DNA from: an uncultured Ruminococcus sp.
GTDB lineage: Bacteria > Bacillota > Clostridia > Oscillospirales > Acutalibacteraceae
NCBI GenBank assembly: GCA_902786345.1
Contig: CADACB010000017.1
Span: 1 to 64,000 of the forward strand
Direction: 5' to 3'
DNA length: 64,000 nucleotides
Shown in pieces: positions 1 through 9,547 of this stretch. The translations under genes were made by a program, and so were the position numbers. How positions within the stretch are numbered: the first letter of the stretch is position 1; every line of letters begins with the position of its first letter. The notes beneath the pieces were generated by a model, which was not told the DNA's origin, did not search any database, and saw nothing but the letters and a program-made list of their open reading frames with translations.

Positions 1-1
1 G

Positions 2-757
2 GATAATCATACCTTTGTGGATAATGTGGTTGCGGCTATCTACGAAAAGTATGACATGGAAAAGGTAGAGAGAGTATATATCCATGCCGACGGCGGCAGC
101 TGGATGAAAACTCTTGGAACTCTTATGCCCAATGCTGTATTTGTTATGGATGGTTTCCATCTGGAAAAGTATCTTAAAAAGCTTTTCAGACTGAACGGAG
201 CTGCTCCGTATTCCGGTGTTGTCCGAAAATCAATCAGAGAAAACAATTTTGATGCATTTGCCGGTTACATCTCTTCTATTAGTGAAAAACAGGATGAAAA
301 GGGTCAAAAGAATCTTTATGAACTCGTCAATTATTTCCAGAATAACTGGAACTGTATTGTTGAACGTATGAACGGCACTCATTGCGGAAGCTGTACCGAG
401 CCTCTTATCAGCCATACTCTTTCTGAGCGCCTTAGCCGAAATCCGCTTGCATGGAGCAAGGAAGGACTCGGCAAAATGGCTATGCTGCGTATTTTTGAGG
501 AAAACGGCGGCAAAGTTACTGCTGAACATATTCGTATTTCAAGAAACAAATCAGACAGAAAGAAAGACTTCAATGCCCTCAAAAACGGGCTTGAAATATA
601 CAACAAATACGCTGAAAAACAGGTGAAATGTGTTTTTGGCGGCAAACACGATTGGAGTATCTTCGAAGGAGACAATACTCCGGCTGCTTTTTCTTACGGC
701 AAGCTAACAGGCACTACCATCCTCTTAAGAGCTTGTGCCAAGCTGAGGGCTGTTTGA
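2..757 (+). mobile_element. ISLre2-family transposase, C-terminal part (cut by window edge)
   Basis: The reading frame is open to the first base, so the gene begins outside the window and only about 250 C-terminal residues are visible. Two stretches are typical of the ISLre2/UPF0236 transposase family: HADGGSWMKTLGTLMPNAVF followed by a DGFHLEKYLKK block, and later SERLSRNPLAWSKEGLGKMA. The family moves its own insertion sequence by DNA transposition. The stop lies 45 bases before the Wadjet promoter, so the right end of the element must fall between about 757 and 800. No terminal inverted repeat can be defined because the left end is missing. No internal stop is seen in this part, so it may be intact. 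Confidence 0.8.
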
Positions 758-801
758 TTTTTCCCAGAACTATTTGACACGATCCAGAAAATCGGATTTA
801 A

Positions 802-830
802 TTGACAAAAATATTCAAATATATTATAAT
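802..830 (+). promoter_or_regulatory. Sigma-A promoter of the Wadjet operon
   Basis: A perfect TTGACA (802-807) is followed after exactly 17 bases by a perfect TATAAT (825-830). Transcription should begin near 837, leaving a leader of about 135 nt before jetA. In that leader CCTGTCC (887-893) can pair, with G-U wobbles, to GGGCGGG (914-920), and GACA (898-901) to TGTC (910-913), forming a bulged hairpin. A second TATAAT at 928-933 has no good -35 box. Confidence 0.8.
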
Positions 831-973
831 AATTGTGAAATATTTTGCAAATAACACTGATGTAATCATTTTTTATGAATTTTGCCTGTCCGGATGACAC
901 TTCAGAGTTTGTCGGGCGGGTTTGGTATATAATGATAACATTCAATCCCTCTATGAAAAGGTGTAAAGAATCC

Positions 974-2473
974 ATGAAGCTGAATATTGATAAAATGAAC
1001 AGCATAAACGCGGCCAGCTATCTGACAGCCCCTAACGATGCTCTCTTGTATAGAACGGTAATGCGTATCCTTTATATCGAAAAAGAATCCTACAATTCCC
1101 AATTGAGCATCGACGATATAATGCTGAAGCTGAGGGATTATGACAACTTCTCTTCACTTACTTCAGATAAACTGAAATTAGCTCTTTCACAGCTTACAAG
1201 CTGGGGCTGTGTCTCTCCTATGCAGGATCCGAGAAGAGTCAGAACTATTGAGGAATATCAGAATAAAGTCTACCGTTATTCATTGACCGAGGATGCCGTT
1301 ATAATTGAAAGAATGACCATTGAGCTTGAAAATATGTTTTCTGAGGGAAATACCTTATCGTCCTCGCTGCTCGTTCGTATCAACGACTATTTGCATCAGA
1401 CAGAAACCGCTGTCTGCGAAATGAGCAATAAAGAGCTTAACGAATGGTGGAGAAACCTACAGGAGGATTTTAAAAGACTCAGCAGGAATTACTCTGACTA
1501 TATCTATTCGTTTGCCTCTGTCAACGGGGAAAAGCTGATAAGCTCCATTGATTTTCTGATACATAAGGACAGATTTATTGAATATCTGAGAAATTTTATC
1601 ACTCAGCTTCAAAGACACTCTATAAAAATAGAAAAAAAACTGAAAAAAATTTCACCCCAAACGAAAGACCGGCTGATACAAAGACTGCTTGAAAGTGAAA
1701 TGGAAATACCAAGAGCTAATTCGGAAACAATCAGCCGCAGCCGGATTGAGGAAAAGATCAATAATGAGTGGAACGGACTGTATGCCTGGTTTATTGCAGT
1801 TGACGGAAGAGAATCCAATTGCAACAATGCAATGGAATATACCAACGATATTATCAGAAAAATGGTAAATAACGCATTGCTTCTCATGCAGCTGCAGAAT
1901 GCGGGAATCAGTAAAAAACAAGAATACCACAAATATATGGAAATGTTTGCAGCGTGCAGGGAGACAGATGAGGCACACTGCCTTTCGGCACATGTATTTG
2001 GAGTAATGAATATTGAACATTATAAATATAATACCGACAGGGATACTGACAGTATTTTTGAAAATGCCGCCGATCTGTCACCTCAGATGTTTGAGGTAAG
2101 ACCCGTTACACGCAAATATAAACCGAGAATCAAAGCAGAAGGCATTACCATCAGAAATATGGAAAAAGAAATACACCGACAGGAAAAACTGAAGCAGATC
2201 AATAAAGAACGCCAAATGATTAACGATTATACCCGAAACAAAAGATTGTCTGTCTCGGAACTGACAGGACAAAACATTCCTGTGGATCTGAGAATAATTA
2301 TACTCAAATGGATCACACTCGCAAGTCAGAACAAAAACAAAACAGGCATAACCGATTTCGGCAAAAAGTTCCGTATGCTTTCCCCAAAAGAATATGTTAC
2401 CCTCCATTTTGCTGACGGAGATCTTTTTATGCCTGCATATACCTTTGAATTCGAGGTAGAAGAAAATGAATGA
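974..2473 (+). CDS. jetA: Wadjet defence protein JetA (DUF2397 / TIGR02677 type)
   Basis: First gene of a Wadjet anti-plasmid operon; JetA is the kleisin-like subunit of the SMC-type JetABC complex. The N-terminus (NAASYLTAPNDALLYRTVMR) has the Y-L-T-A-x-N-A-x-x-Y-R-x-I-M-R pattern of DUF2397 proteins, here 499 residues, a normal length. The central part is helical and highly charged, as expected of a protein that bridges two SMC arms. The ATG at 974 is preferred over the one at 875 because GAAAAGG (955-961) sits about 12 bases upstream of it. Its stop overlaps the jetB start by 8 bases, which suggests translational coupling. Family assignment is by pattern recognition; the order of the four genes strongly supports it. 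Confidence 0.85.
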   Translation: MKLNIDKMNSINAASYLTAPNDALLYRTVMRILYIEKESYNSQLSIDDIMLKLRDYDNFSSLTSDKLKLALSQLTSWGCVSPMQDPRRVRTIEEYQNKVYRYSLTEDAVIIERMTIELENMFSEGNTLSSSLLVRINDYLHQTETAVCEMSNKELNEWWRNLQEDFKRLSRNYSDYIYSFASVNGEKLISSIDFLIHKDRFIEYLRNFITQLQRHSIKIEKKLKKISPQTKDRLIQRLLESEMEIPRANSETISRSRIEEKINNEWNGLYAWFIAVDGRESNCNNAMEYTNDIIRKMVNNALLLMQLQNAGISKKQEYHKYMEMFAACRETDEAHCLSAHVFGVMNIEHYKYNTDRDTDSIFENAADLSPQMFEVRPVTRKYKPRIKAEGITIRNMEKEIHRQEKLKQINKERQMINDYTRNKRLSVSELTGQNIPVDLRIIILKWITLASQNKNKTGITDFGKKFRMLSPKEYVTLHFADGDLFMPAYTFEFEVEENE

Positions 2474-3608
2474 ATTTACCGATCTTCTTGAACAATTCTG
2501 GTTTATACGAGAAAGCGACAGCAGCGAATACTTCCGTATAAAACGTGCTGTTGATGAAAAAATGAAAAAATTTCTGAATGAATTTGCCGGATGGAATATT
2601 ATTGTCAATAATAAGATTGTCAAACTTGAAAAAACACCCGCAGAAGCAAAACCTTATATGGGGATACAGAGCTTTGAAAACACCAATGACTATTGTCTGT
2701 TTTGTGCCTTACTGATATTTCTGGATGATAAATTCGACGGCGAACAATTTCTTCTTTCGGAACTGACGGAAAGTATGGAGAAGATCACGGGCAACATCAT
2801 TGATATCAATTTCACACGATTTACCGATCGGAAGTCTCTGGTAAGAGTCCTTAAATTTGCGCAGAAAATGAATCTGCTGAAAATATCCGACGGTTCTATC
2901 GAAAACCTCGAAAATGACAGAGAAAAGCAGATTTTGTATGAAAACACAGGTCTTTCCTCTTATTTTTCCGTAAACCATAATATAAACATTTTTGATTTTC
3001 AAAATTACAAAGATTTTGAAAGCCATACGGATGTATATTTGGATAACGATACTGGCTATGCACGAACCAACAGAGTGTACAGAAGACTGCTTTTGCAACC
3101 CGCTATGTATTGGGAAAGCAAGGATGATAAGGACAGCATATATCTGAAAAACCAAAGAAAATCCGTCCGGAAATACTTAGACGAATATCTGAACGGACGA
3201 TTGGATATACATAACGGTGCTGCTTTTTATATGCTGAATGAAAATGATACTTTCGGCAAAATACATCCTTCCGACAACGCACTTTCAGGCTTTGCGGCAC
3301 TGATGTGTGCGGAACTCGGAAACGGCACTCTGTACCTCTTGCCGCAAAATGATAAACATAAATACCATATTGCAAAGGAACAATTCAACAGACTGATCCT
3401 TGACTGCCGGGAGAAATTCGGAGCAGGTCTCGGAAAACAGCTGCGAGAGCTGAGTGACGGCAGATTCATTAAACTGGTTACCGAATATTTTTCGAATTGG
3501 CAGCTGATTGAAAAAAAAGGTGACGACTTATTTTTGTGTGACGGCATATTTAAAACAGCCGGAATATTTCCAAAGGACTATAAGCCCGAAAGCAGCAAGG
3601 AGGATTAA
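2466..3608 (+). CDS. jetB: Wadjet defence protein JetB (DUF2398 / TIGR02678 type)
   Basis: Second Wadjet gene, 380 residues. The start LLEQFWFIRESDSSEYFRIK follows the pattern of DUF2398 proteins (leucine-rich helix, F-W-I-x-R-x-x-D-x-x-x-Y-x-x-I). By analogy with MukE/KITE proteins it should bind the kleisin JetA and the SMC heads of JetC and control DNA loading. It overlaps jetA by 8 bases, ends with TAA at 3606-3608, and an AAGGAGG at 3597-3603 inside its end serves the next gene. No frame breaks were seen. The KITE-like role is inferred from known Wadjet structures, not from sequence visible here. Confidence 0.82.
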   Translation: MNEFTDLLEQFWFIRESDSSEYFRIKRAVDEKMKKFLNEFAGWNIIVNNKIVKLEKTPAEAKPYMGIQSFENTNDYCLFCALLIFLDDKFDGEQFLLSELTESMEKITGNIIDINFTRFTDRKSLVRVLKFAQKMNLLKISDGSIENLENDREKQILYENTGLSSYFSVNHNINIFDFQNYKDFESHTDVYLDNDTGYARTNRVYRRLLLQPAMYWESKDDKDSIYLKNQRKSVRKYLDEYLNGRLDIHNGAAFYMLNENDTFGKIHPSDNALSGFAALMCAELGNGTLYLLPQNDKHKYHIAKEQFNRLILDCREKFGAGLGKQLRELSDGRFIKLVTEYFSNWQLIEKKGDDLFLCDGIFKTAGIFPKDYKPESSKED

Positions 3609-3613
3609 ATGCT

Positions 3614-5395
3614 ATGGAACGATGGCAAATGAATAGGTTCGGTTTTGTGAATTTCTGGGTTTATGACCTTGAGGAATTCCAAACGGAAGATGGAAAAATA
3701 CTGATAAGAGGCTCCAACGGTTCAGGTAAGTCAATCACAACACAGAGTTTTATTCCCTATATTCTTGACGGAGACCGTCAGCCGACAAGATTGGATCCGT
3801 TCGGAAGCCGTGACAGAAAAATGGAATTCTATCTGATAGGAGATCAGGATTCCGGCAAGGATGAAAGCACAGGATATATCTGGATGGAATTTATCAAACC
3901 AGCAAGTAATCAGTACCGGACGATAGGAATAGGATTACACGCAAAAAAGGGCGGAAAAATGAACACATGGGGCTTTTGTATCACGGACGGAAGGAGAATG
4001 GGAGAAGACTTCTTTCTGTATCAACAGGCCGGCGATCAGATCATCCCGCTTGATGCCAAAGCATTGAAAAAAGAACTCGGTGAGCAAAACTCATTTACCG
4101 ACAAGCCGACAGAGTATAAAGCAATCGTTGCAGGGAAAATATTCGGTATCAGCAAAGAAAAAATTGATGATTTTGATCAGCTTACCAATATTCTGATCAA
4201 AACACGATCCTCCAAACTTGCCTCAAAAGAAAACCTGAGACCTGCTCAGCTTTATTCCATTCTGAATGAATCTCTGCGCACGCTCTCCGATGAAGACCTC
4301 CACCCGATGTCTGATGCCATGAGCAAGATAGAAGATGCCCACAGCAAAATAGAAAACTCGCTTACCGCTCTGAAAGAAGCGGAAATCATCACCGAGCAAT
4401 ATGACAGATACAACCGATATATGCTTTGGAAAAAGGCGAAGGTATATCTCCAAAAAAACAATGAGCTGAAAAGTTCAGAGGATGAATACGAAGCAAAGCA
4501 AAATGATATAAGCAATGCAAAAGAAAAAATCGAAAAGTTCACAGAGTTGTCTGAAAAAGTACAGCAAAAGCTTACAGAGCTGATGATAGAAGAAAGAGGT
4601 CTTGATATCACTGACATCACAGAACACGTCAGCCGAAAAAAAGCAAACGAGGATCGTCTTGCACAGGCAAAGAAAAACGAAACAGACAAGCTGAGGGCTA
4701 TTGAAGCTAAAAAGGATATTATACGGAGAAAATATGTTGAACAGAACGAAGAAAAAAATAAACTCGAATTTGCTGATGCAGAGATAAAAAAATATATCCA
4801 AGAACTGTCGGATTATGAAGAAGATGTGTTTCCGTTTTATCACCGTTTTCTGACTACACTGCAAAAAGAGGACCCACTGACACGTGAACAATATTCCGAT
4901 GAATATAAACTGTTCAGGGAAAAGCTCGCTGCTTCTCATGATCTTATCAAAAAATATGAGAACAATAAGGACGAGTACCGGCAGACAAAAGAAAAACTGG
5001 CATTTCTTGACGATGTTTATCATAAAGCGGTATCTTCCCTAAAAGAAGCGGAACGGCAGTTTGATGAACAGAAGGACGAAGCAATAGAAAGGCTCTATAC
5101 CGCCGCAAATAATAATCAGGAATATATCATTGACACCTTTATGCGCCAAAAAGCCGAAAAGCTTATTGCAGGATATGAAGGCAACGGTTCGGCTAATGAT
5201 TATATGGTGCTGCTTAACGCAAACAAACTCAAAATGCAGACAACGCTGAATGAATTACTGGTTCGTGCAAACATTGACAGAGAAAAAGCAAAGGACAACT
5301 GTGACAAACTGGAAGAAGAGCTTGAGGAACTGAAAAACACCTCCGAACCCGTTCCGGATCGTTCCGAACAAAAAAAACAGCACGAGAAGCATTGA
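3614..5395 (+). CDS. jetC: Wadjet SMC-like ATPase JetC, N-terminal half (TIGR02680 type)
   Basis: N-terminal part of the loop-extruding SMC-like ATPase. It opens with RWQMNRFGFVNFWVYDLEEF, followed by Walker A in RGSNGSGKSITTQSFIPYIL (residues about 32-51) and the DGDRQPTRLDPFGSR stretch typical of TIGR02680. From about residue 215 it is charged coiled coil. AAGGAGG at 3597-3603 places the ATG at 3614. The frame ends at TGA 5393-5395 soon after a run of eight A (5370-5377), while the other half of the protein continues in the -1 frame. Read together, 3614-7653 encodes about 1,346 residues, the usual length for this family. Alone, this half has Walker A but no signature motif or Walker B and could not be an active ATPase. 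Confidence 0.88.
   Translation: MERWQMNRFGFVNFWVYDLEEFQTEDGKILIRGSNGSGKSITTQSFIPYILDGDRQPTRLDPFGSRDRKMEFYLIGDQDSGKDESTGYIWMEFIKPASNQYRTIGIGLHAKKGGKMNTWGFCITDGRRMGEDFFLYQQAGDQIIPLDAKALKKELGEQNSFTDKPTEYKAIVAGKIFGISKEKIDDFDQLTNILIKTRSSKLASKENLRPAQLYSILNESLRTLSDEDLHPMSDAMSKIEDAHSKIENSLTALKEAEIITEQYDRYNRYMLWKKAKVYLQKNNELKSSEDEYEAKQNDISNAKEKIEKFTELSEKVQQKLTELMIEERGLDITDITEHVSRKKANEDRLAQAKKNETDKLRAIEAKKDIIRRKYVEQNEEKNKLEFADAEIKKYIQELSDYEEDVFPFYHRFLTTLQKEDPLTREQYSDEYKLFREKLAASHDLIKKYENNKDEYRQTKEKLAFLDDVYHKAVSSLKEAERQFDEQKDEAIERLYTAANNNQEYIIDTFMRQKAEKLIAGYEGNGSANDYMVLLNANKLKMQTTLNELLVRANIDREKAKDNCDKLEEELEELKNTSEPVPDRSEQKKQHEKH
5370..5377 (+). other. jetC: A8 run at the jetC frame break (possible -1 slippery site)
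   Basis: In the upstream frame the codons are GAA CAA AAA AAA CAG, so the heptamer A-AAA-AAA fits the X-XXY-YYZ rule for -1 slippage. After a -1 shift the protein reads ...SEQKK-TAREALKEHGIPYH..., which restores the conserved continuation. The same result would come from one extra A in the run (A9). No clear downstream pseudoknot was seen, and the nearest upstream Shine-Dalgarno-like sequence is too far away. A one-base deletion, phase variation, sequencing error and programmed frameshifting all remain possible. Confidence 0.6.
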
Positions 5396-7653
5396 AAGAG
5401 CACGGAATACCTTACCATTCGTTTTATGAATGTGTGGATTTCAGGAGTGATATTCCGGAAGAGGTCAGGGTTATTATAGAAGCAGAACTGACGGATTCGG
5501 GTCTGCTGGATGCCCTGATCATTCCGGAAGAACATAAAAAAACGGCTGAAGGAGTTCTTTCGGGATATGCCGACAGCTATATTCTTCCTGAGGAAAATTG
5601 GCAGGCCGGAAGTAGCAAATATTTTGAGGTCATCACAGATGACAGCTTCAGAAAAGAAACTGATAAGATCCTATCCTCATTGGAAAATAATGTCATTTTA
5701 TCTGCGGACGGATATTATCTCAACGGCATTCTCGGTGGACACAGCACCATTGACAACAGTGCTGGCTTTATCGGTGCCGAACGCCGAAAAAAATACCGCG
5801 AAAAGCTTATATCGGACCTGGAAGAAAAACTTTCCTCCGCCAAAAAGATTTACGACGATGCCGGAAAGGCATATAACGATCTGCAAGAACGCATCAATAT
5901 ACTTGATGAAGAATATCATAAAATGGCGGATATTTCGGATCTGAATACCGCCTTGAACCTTCTGTTCGGAGAAAAACATAAGGCTGACAATGCAAAAAAT
6001 GATTATGAAGAGCAGCTCAGTCTGTGTGACAGGAAAAAAATCGAGCTTGATGTTTTATACAAGCAGATCGACGAAAGCTGCAAAGACTTTCCGTATTACG
6101 AAAAAACAAGCAGCACCTTCGCCGAAATAATGAATGATGTGGATCATTACATAAGTCTTGTCTGTGAAGCTGCCAATCAGATATTTCAGAAACAAACTAC
6201 TGCCAGTATGATCGAAAATATCAATGAAACCATCGAGGATGCCGAAAATGATAAAGATATACTCAGTCAGGAGTTGACCCATATCATAACTGCCATCAGA
6301 AATTGTGAAGCAAGTATTCGGATCTGTGACGAATTCCTTACCTCTCCGGAAAATATCGACAAAACAAAACGACTGGAAGAAATACAAAGGCAAATCGATC
6401 AGCTAACATCTGATAAACAAACTTATGAAAAGAATATCACCGAAAACGAAACCCGACTTAAAATATATAGTGAGGATATTGAAAAAAAACTTAAAAAAAG
6501 GATCCGCCTTATCGAGGAAGAAAGCAGACTTGCTGCTTATTTTGAGGAGGAACTGGAGCTGGGGTTTGTGCTGCAAAAAGACAGCAGTACTGTTTTAAAG
6601 CAATATGCCGAAGAAGCCTTATCCGTCATATCTCCGGATGATATGCAGAAAAGCATTACCGATATTTTCCAAAAGCTGAATAATACCTATCGGAAGAATT
6701 CCAATGTGCTATCCTCCGAATACCATCCCATGTATGAAACACTTTATGAAAATTCAGGATCGGATGTCATAAGGTCAAGGGTATGTATTACTCTTGTATG
6801 GCAGGGAAAGCAGGTGGCTCCGGCTTTCTTCAGAGAGGAACTCAGAAAATCCATTGAACATGACAAATCCCTTCTCAGACAGGAAGAAGAAAATATGTTC
6901 AAGGAAATACTTCTCAATACCATAAGCAAAAAACTATCCAACCGCATAAGAGAAAGCAATGAATGGTTAAAAACCATGTCGGAACTGATGGCAAATATCA
7001 ACACATCCATGGGACTGACATTCCGTCTTGTGTGGACGCCGAAAAAGGATCTCGGAGAGAATGAACTTCCGTTTGAGGAGCTTAATAAACTTCTTGCCAA
7101 GGATAAAGATTGGATCAGCGCCGAGGATATCGACAGACTTACCGGTCATTTCAGAAGCAAGATCGAATATGAGCGAAAATTGCTTGAGGAAAACGGAGAA
7201 AATATCAATTATTCGGATATCATGCGAAATGTCTTGGATTTCAGGAATTGGTTTGAATTCAGACTGCAGTACAAGGATCCGAAAATGAGCAGCTATAAGG
7301 AGCTGACAAACAGCAGATTCAATACTTTCAGCGGAGGCGAAAGAGCATTGTCACTTTACATTCCGCTTTTTGCTGCTGTTTCCGCGCAGTATGAAAAGGC
7401 AGGTGATCAGGCACCGAGAATCCTTGCACTTGATGAAGCCTTTGCCGGGGTAGATGAAAGCAATATAAGCGAGATGTTTGCGCTTCTGGAAAGGCTGGAT
7501 TTTGGTTATATCGTCAATTCTCAGGCATTATGGGGCTGCTATGACACAGTACCATCTTTAGGCATTGCTGAGTTGTTTCACGACAAAAACAGTGATTTTA
7601 TTACGGTTATCAAATATAAATGGAACGGCAAACAAAAAATTCTTGCAGAATAG
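5392..7653 (+). CDS. jetC: Wadjet SMC-like ATPase JetC, C-terminal half (frameshifted)
   Basis: Continuation of jetC in the -1 frame. The frame is open upstream through the A8 run, and the TTG at 5392 is only the first formal start; no ribosome-binding site precedes it. The start region (ALKEHGIPYHSFYECVDFRS) is the conserved stretch at the hinge side of TIGR02680 proteins. Long coiled coils follow. The C-terminal head has the ABC signature NTFSGGERALSLYIPLFAAV and the Walker B RILALDEAFAGVDESN, then a D-loop and switch region ending in YIVNSQALWGCYDT. Those ATPase motifs are intact, so the only visible defect in jetC is the frame break. It ends 10 bases before the jetD start. Confidence 0.85.
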   Translation: MKEHGIPYHSFYECVDFRSDIPEEVRVIIEAELTDSGLLDALIIPEEHKKTAEGVLSGYADSYILPEENWQAGSSKYFEVITDDSFRKETDKILSSLENNVILSADGYYLNGILGGHSTIDNSAGFIGAERRKKYREKLISDLEEKLSSAKKIYDDAGKAYNDLQERINILDEEYHKMADISDLNTALNLLFGEKHKADNAKNDYEEQLSLCDRKKIELDVLYKQIDESCKDFPYYEKTSSTFAEIMNDVDHYISLVCEAANQIFQKQTTASMIENINETIEDAENDKDILSQELTHIITAIRNCEASIRICDEFLTSPENIDKTKRLEEIQRQIDQLTSDKQTYEKNITENETRLKIYSEDIEKKLKKRIRLIEEESRLAAYFEEELELGFVLQKDSSTVLKQYAEEALSVISPDDMQKSITDIFQKLNNTYRKNSNVLSSEYHPMYETLYENSGSDVIRSRVCITLVWQGKQVAPAFFREELRKSIEHDKSLLRQEEENMFKEILLNTISKKLSNRIRESNEWLKTMSELMANINTSMGLTFRLVWTPKKDLGENELPFEELNKLLAKDKDWISAEDIDRLTGHFRSKIEYERKLLEENGENINYSDIMRNVLDFRNWFEFRLQYKDPKMSSYKELTNSRFNTFSGGERALSLYIPLFAAVSAQYEKAGDQAPRILALDEAFAGVDESNISEMFALLERLDFGYIVNSQALWGCYDTVPSLGIAELFHDKNSDFITVIKYKWNGKQKILAE

Positions 7654-7663
7654 AAGGGATCAG

Positions 7664-8959
7664 ATGTCAGACGCAGAACAGCTAGCTGCCGTTTTTAAGG
7701 CAGACAAACGTTTTCACAGAATCCTCGATTTGCTTTTGGAAAAATATGAATCCTATGGCGAGCATAAAGGGAAAATCACCTTAAAGGATGCCACTGCAGG
7801 TGAATGTGAAGCATTAAACTCCTTTATTGCGCCGAGAATTTTTTATAAGCCTCCTGTGTTATCGTTCCGGGTGAAGGAATTTGAGGTCGCCATAAAAGAC
7901 TCACGCTATTCTTCCGCTTCTTTGAAAGCCGTTTTGGAAGCATATTATGATAAAACCTTGTTTACCTCTGTTGAAAAAAAGCAAATCAGGCTGACAAAAT
8001 ATGAAGCGTTTGAAAAGCGGAATCTTGACAAATATAAGGAAATGCCATGCAGCGAATGGCTGGAACATATGTTCCGGAAAAAGTGCTGCGGCTATGCTGT
8101 CGTTATCAATGAATATAAATCCAACAGCTGTGGCTGTGAAAAACTGTTGGAAAATGTCTGCCGGGCTGTCAATGAAAGATTCGACAGTGATTTCGATCCG
8201 ATACAATTAGCCGTACTGGGGGCGAATATCACAGGGGATTCCCACTATTTTGATTCCGACAATACCTCCGGCAAATTGCTTTTGAGTGCCATCGCCTTCT
8301 ATGCCGAAGCTGAAAGCATTAAAAACGCTTCTGATCGACAGTCACTTTATGATTTCTTCCATATCGAAACCAATCCGATCTTTGCGGCAGCTGCCGTCTT
8401 ACAGATCCGATTTTTTGACGGAGAAGGAAAGGAACATCCCGGTTTTGCAAAATTTGCAGATATGAAGGAACCTGCTTTGATATCTGACATCAATATCAGG
8501 AAAATGGAACGTGCCGAAAGTGCCGACAGGATCATATATGCAGTTGAAAACCCGTCTGTTTTCTCTGTGCTGGTCAATTATATGGCAGACACCGACAGCG
8601 GACTGATATGTACCTTCGGTCAGATAAAAACAGTTGGTAAACGGCTGACAGATATGCTCATAAACGGCGGATGTACGATATATTATGCAGGAGATTTTGA
8701 CCCGGAGGGAATGCAGATAGCAGACAAGTTGCTGTCAAGATATCCTCTCGGAAAAGTGGTACCATGGCGGATGAGCCTTAAGGATTATAAAGGTGTTCAA
8801 AAAAGTAATGATATTATCAGCCAAAAAAGATTGAATATCCTGAAAAAAATTAAATCAGAACTGCTGCTTGAAGTTGCCCGGTCGATTGAAAAAGAAAAGC
8901 GAGCTGCCTATCAGGAACTGCTGATCGATAAAATGATACGGGATATCCTCAAAAACTGA
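7664..8959 (+). CDS. jetD: Wadjet nuclease JetD (DUF2399 / TIGR02679 type, Toprim fold)
   Basis: Last Wadjet gene, 431 residues. JetD is the topoisomerase VI-like (Toprim) nuclease that cleaves circular DNA once the JetABC motor has extruded it. The C-terminal Toprim part has the acidic signatures expected: GLICTFGQIKTVGKRLTDML, then IYYAGDFDPEGMQIADKLL with the metal-binding D-x-D-x-E cluster. The ATG at 7664 is chosen because AGAAGGGA lies at 7652-7659; the frame is open further upstream inside jetC but without a site. It is followed 40 bases later by a strong terminator, which closes the operon. No frame damage is visible, so only jetC casts doubt on the system's activity. Confidence 0.85.
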   Translation: MSDAEQLAAVFKADKRFHRILDLLLEKYESYGEHKGKITLKDATAGECEALNSFIAPRIFYKPPVLSFRVKEFEVAIKDSRYSSASLKAVLEAYYDKTLFTSVEKKQIRLTKYEAFEKRNLDKYKEMPCSEWLEHMFRKKCCGYAVVINEYKSNSCGCEKLLENVCRAVNERFDSDFDPIQLAVLGANITGDSHYFDSDNTSGKLLLSAIAFYAEAESIKNASDRQSLYDFFHIETNPIFAAAAVLQIRFFDGEGKEHPGFAKFADMKEPALISDINIRKMERAESADRIIYAVENPSVFSVLVNYMADTDSGLICTFGQIKTVGKRLTDMLINGGCTIYYAGDFDPEGMQIADKLLSRYPLGKVVPWRMSLKDYKGVQKSNDIISQKRLNILKKIKSELLLEVARSIEKEKRAAYQELLIDKMIRDILKN

Positions 8960-9000
8960 TACAACAGCAATCAAAGGGACTGTAAATAATCCCCGAGGAA

Positions 9001-9041
9001 AAAACGACCGATCTCCAAAGGAAGTCGGTCGTTTTTTTTAT
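9001..9041 (+). terminator. Rho-independent terminator of the Wadjet operon
   Basis: ACGACCGA (9004-9011) pairs perfectly with TCGGTCGT (9025-9032) around a 13-base loop and is followed by a run of T. An A-run on the left side means it could also work on the minus strand. Confidence 0.85.
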
Positions 9042-9547
9042 AATAAGTTTATGATAAAAACCAGTTATACCGTAAATTATGATTCACCTGCCATTGTTCC
9101 CAAAAGACCGATGTAAAGCCGATTTTGGAAATTCCGGTCGTTGATTTTGTTTAATCAGCAATTCAAGCGACACCCTCATATCACCCAGTATATTACACAA
9201 ATAGTTTTTCTCTGAGTTTTATATATAATCATCTTCTTTAGAACTAAAAAATATACCTTTCACAGAAAACTACACTGTCTTTTATTTTTCTCTCCGTTAG
9301 TAGTAATGTCTATGTGTAACTGCAAAGTATTGAAACATAATGCCCCGTTTCAGCGGATAGTAAATCTTACCCCCGACTTCTGCCGTGGCAGATGAACATT
9401 ACTTTTATCATAGAATTTTCCTTTCCCAGATTGCAATGTTATGGCTTGAAATGCTGCATTTTGCGAGGGTATCGAAGCGGTGTGGTTACTTTGACAGAGT
9501 GGGGCGAAAATTGCAATTCTTTGCATATCGGGACAAAATGCGGAAGT
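9042..9547. other. Intergenic stretch between Wadjet terminator and cassette A
   Basis: No convincing gene is seen. CGTTAGTAGTAA at 9295-9306 repeats the sequence that marks the left ends of cassettes A and B, so it may be the scar of a third, lost cassette. A short minus-strand reading around 9090-9190 is open for about 30 codons but is not recognised. Confidence 0.4.

Noticed and set aside
928..933. Second -10 box in the jetA leader as main promoter
   Set aside because: No acceptable -35 box at the right distance, while the promoter at 802-830 is perfect.
875..973. Earlier ATG for jetA at 875
   Set aside because: It has no ribosome-binding site and would add residues not typical of the family; the ATG at 974 has one.
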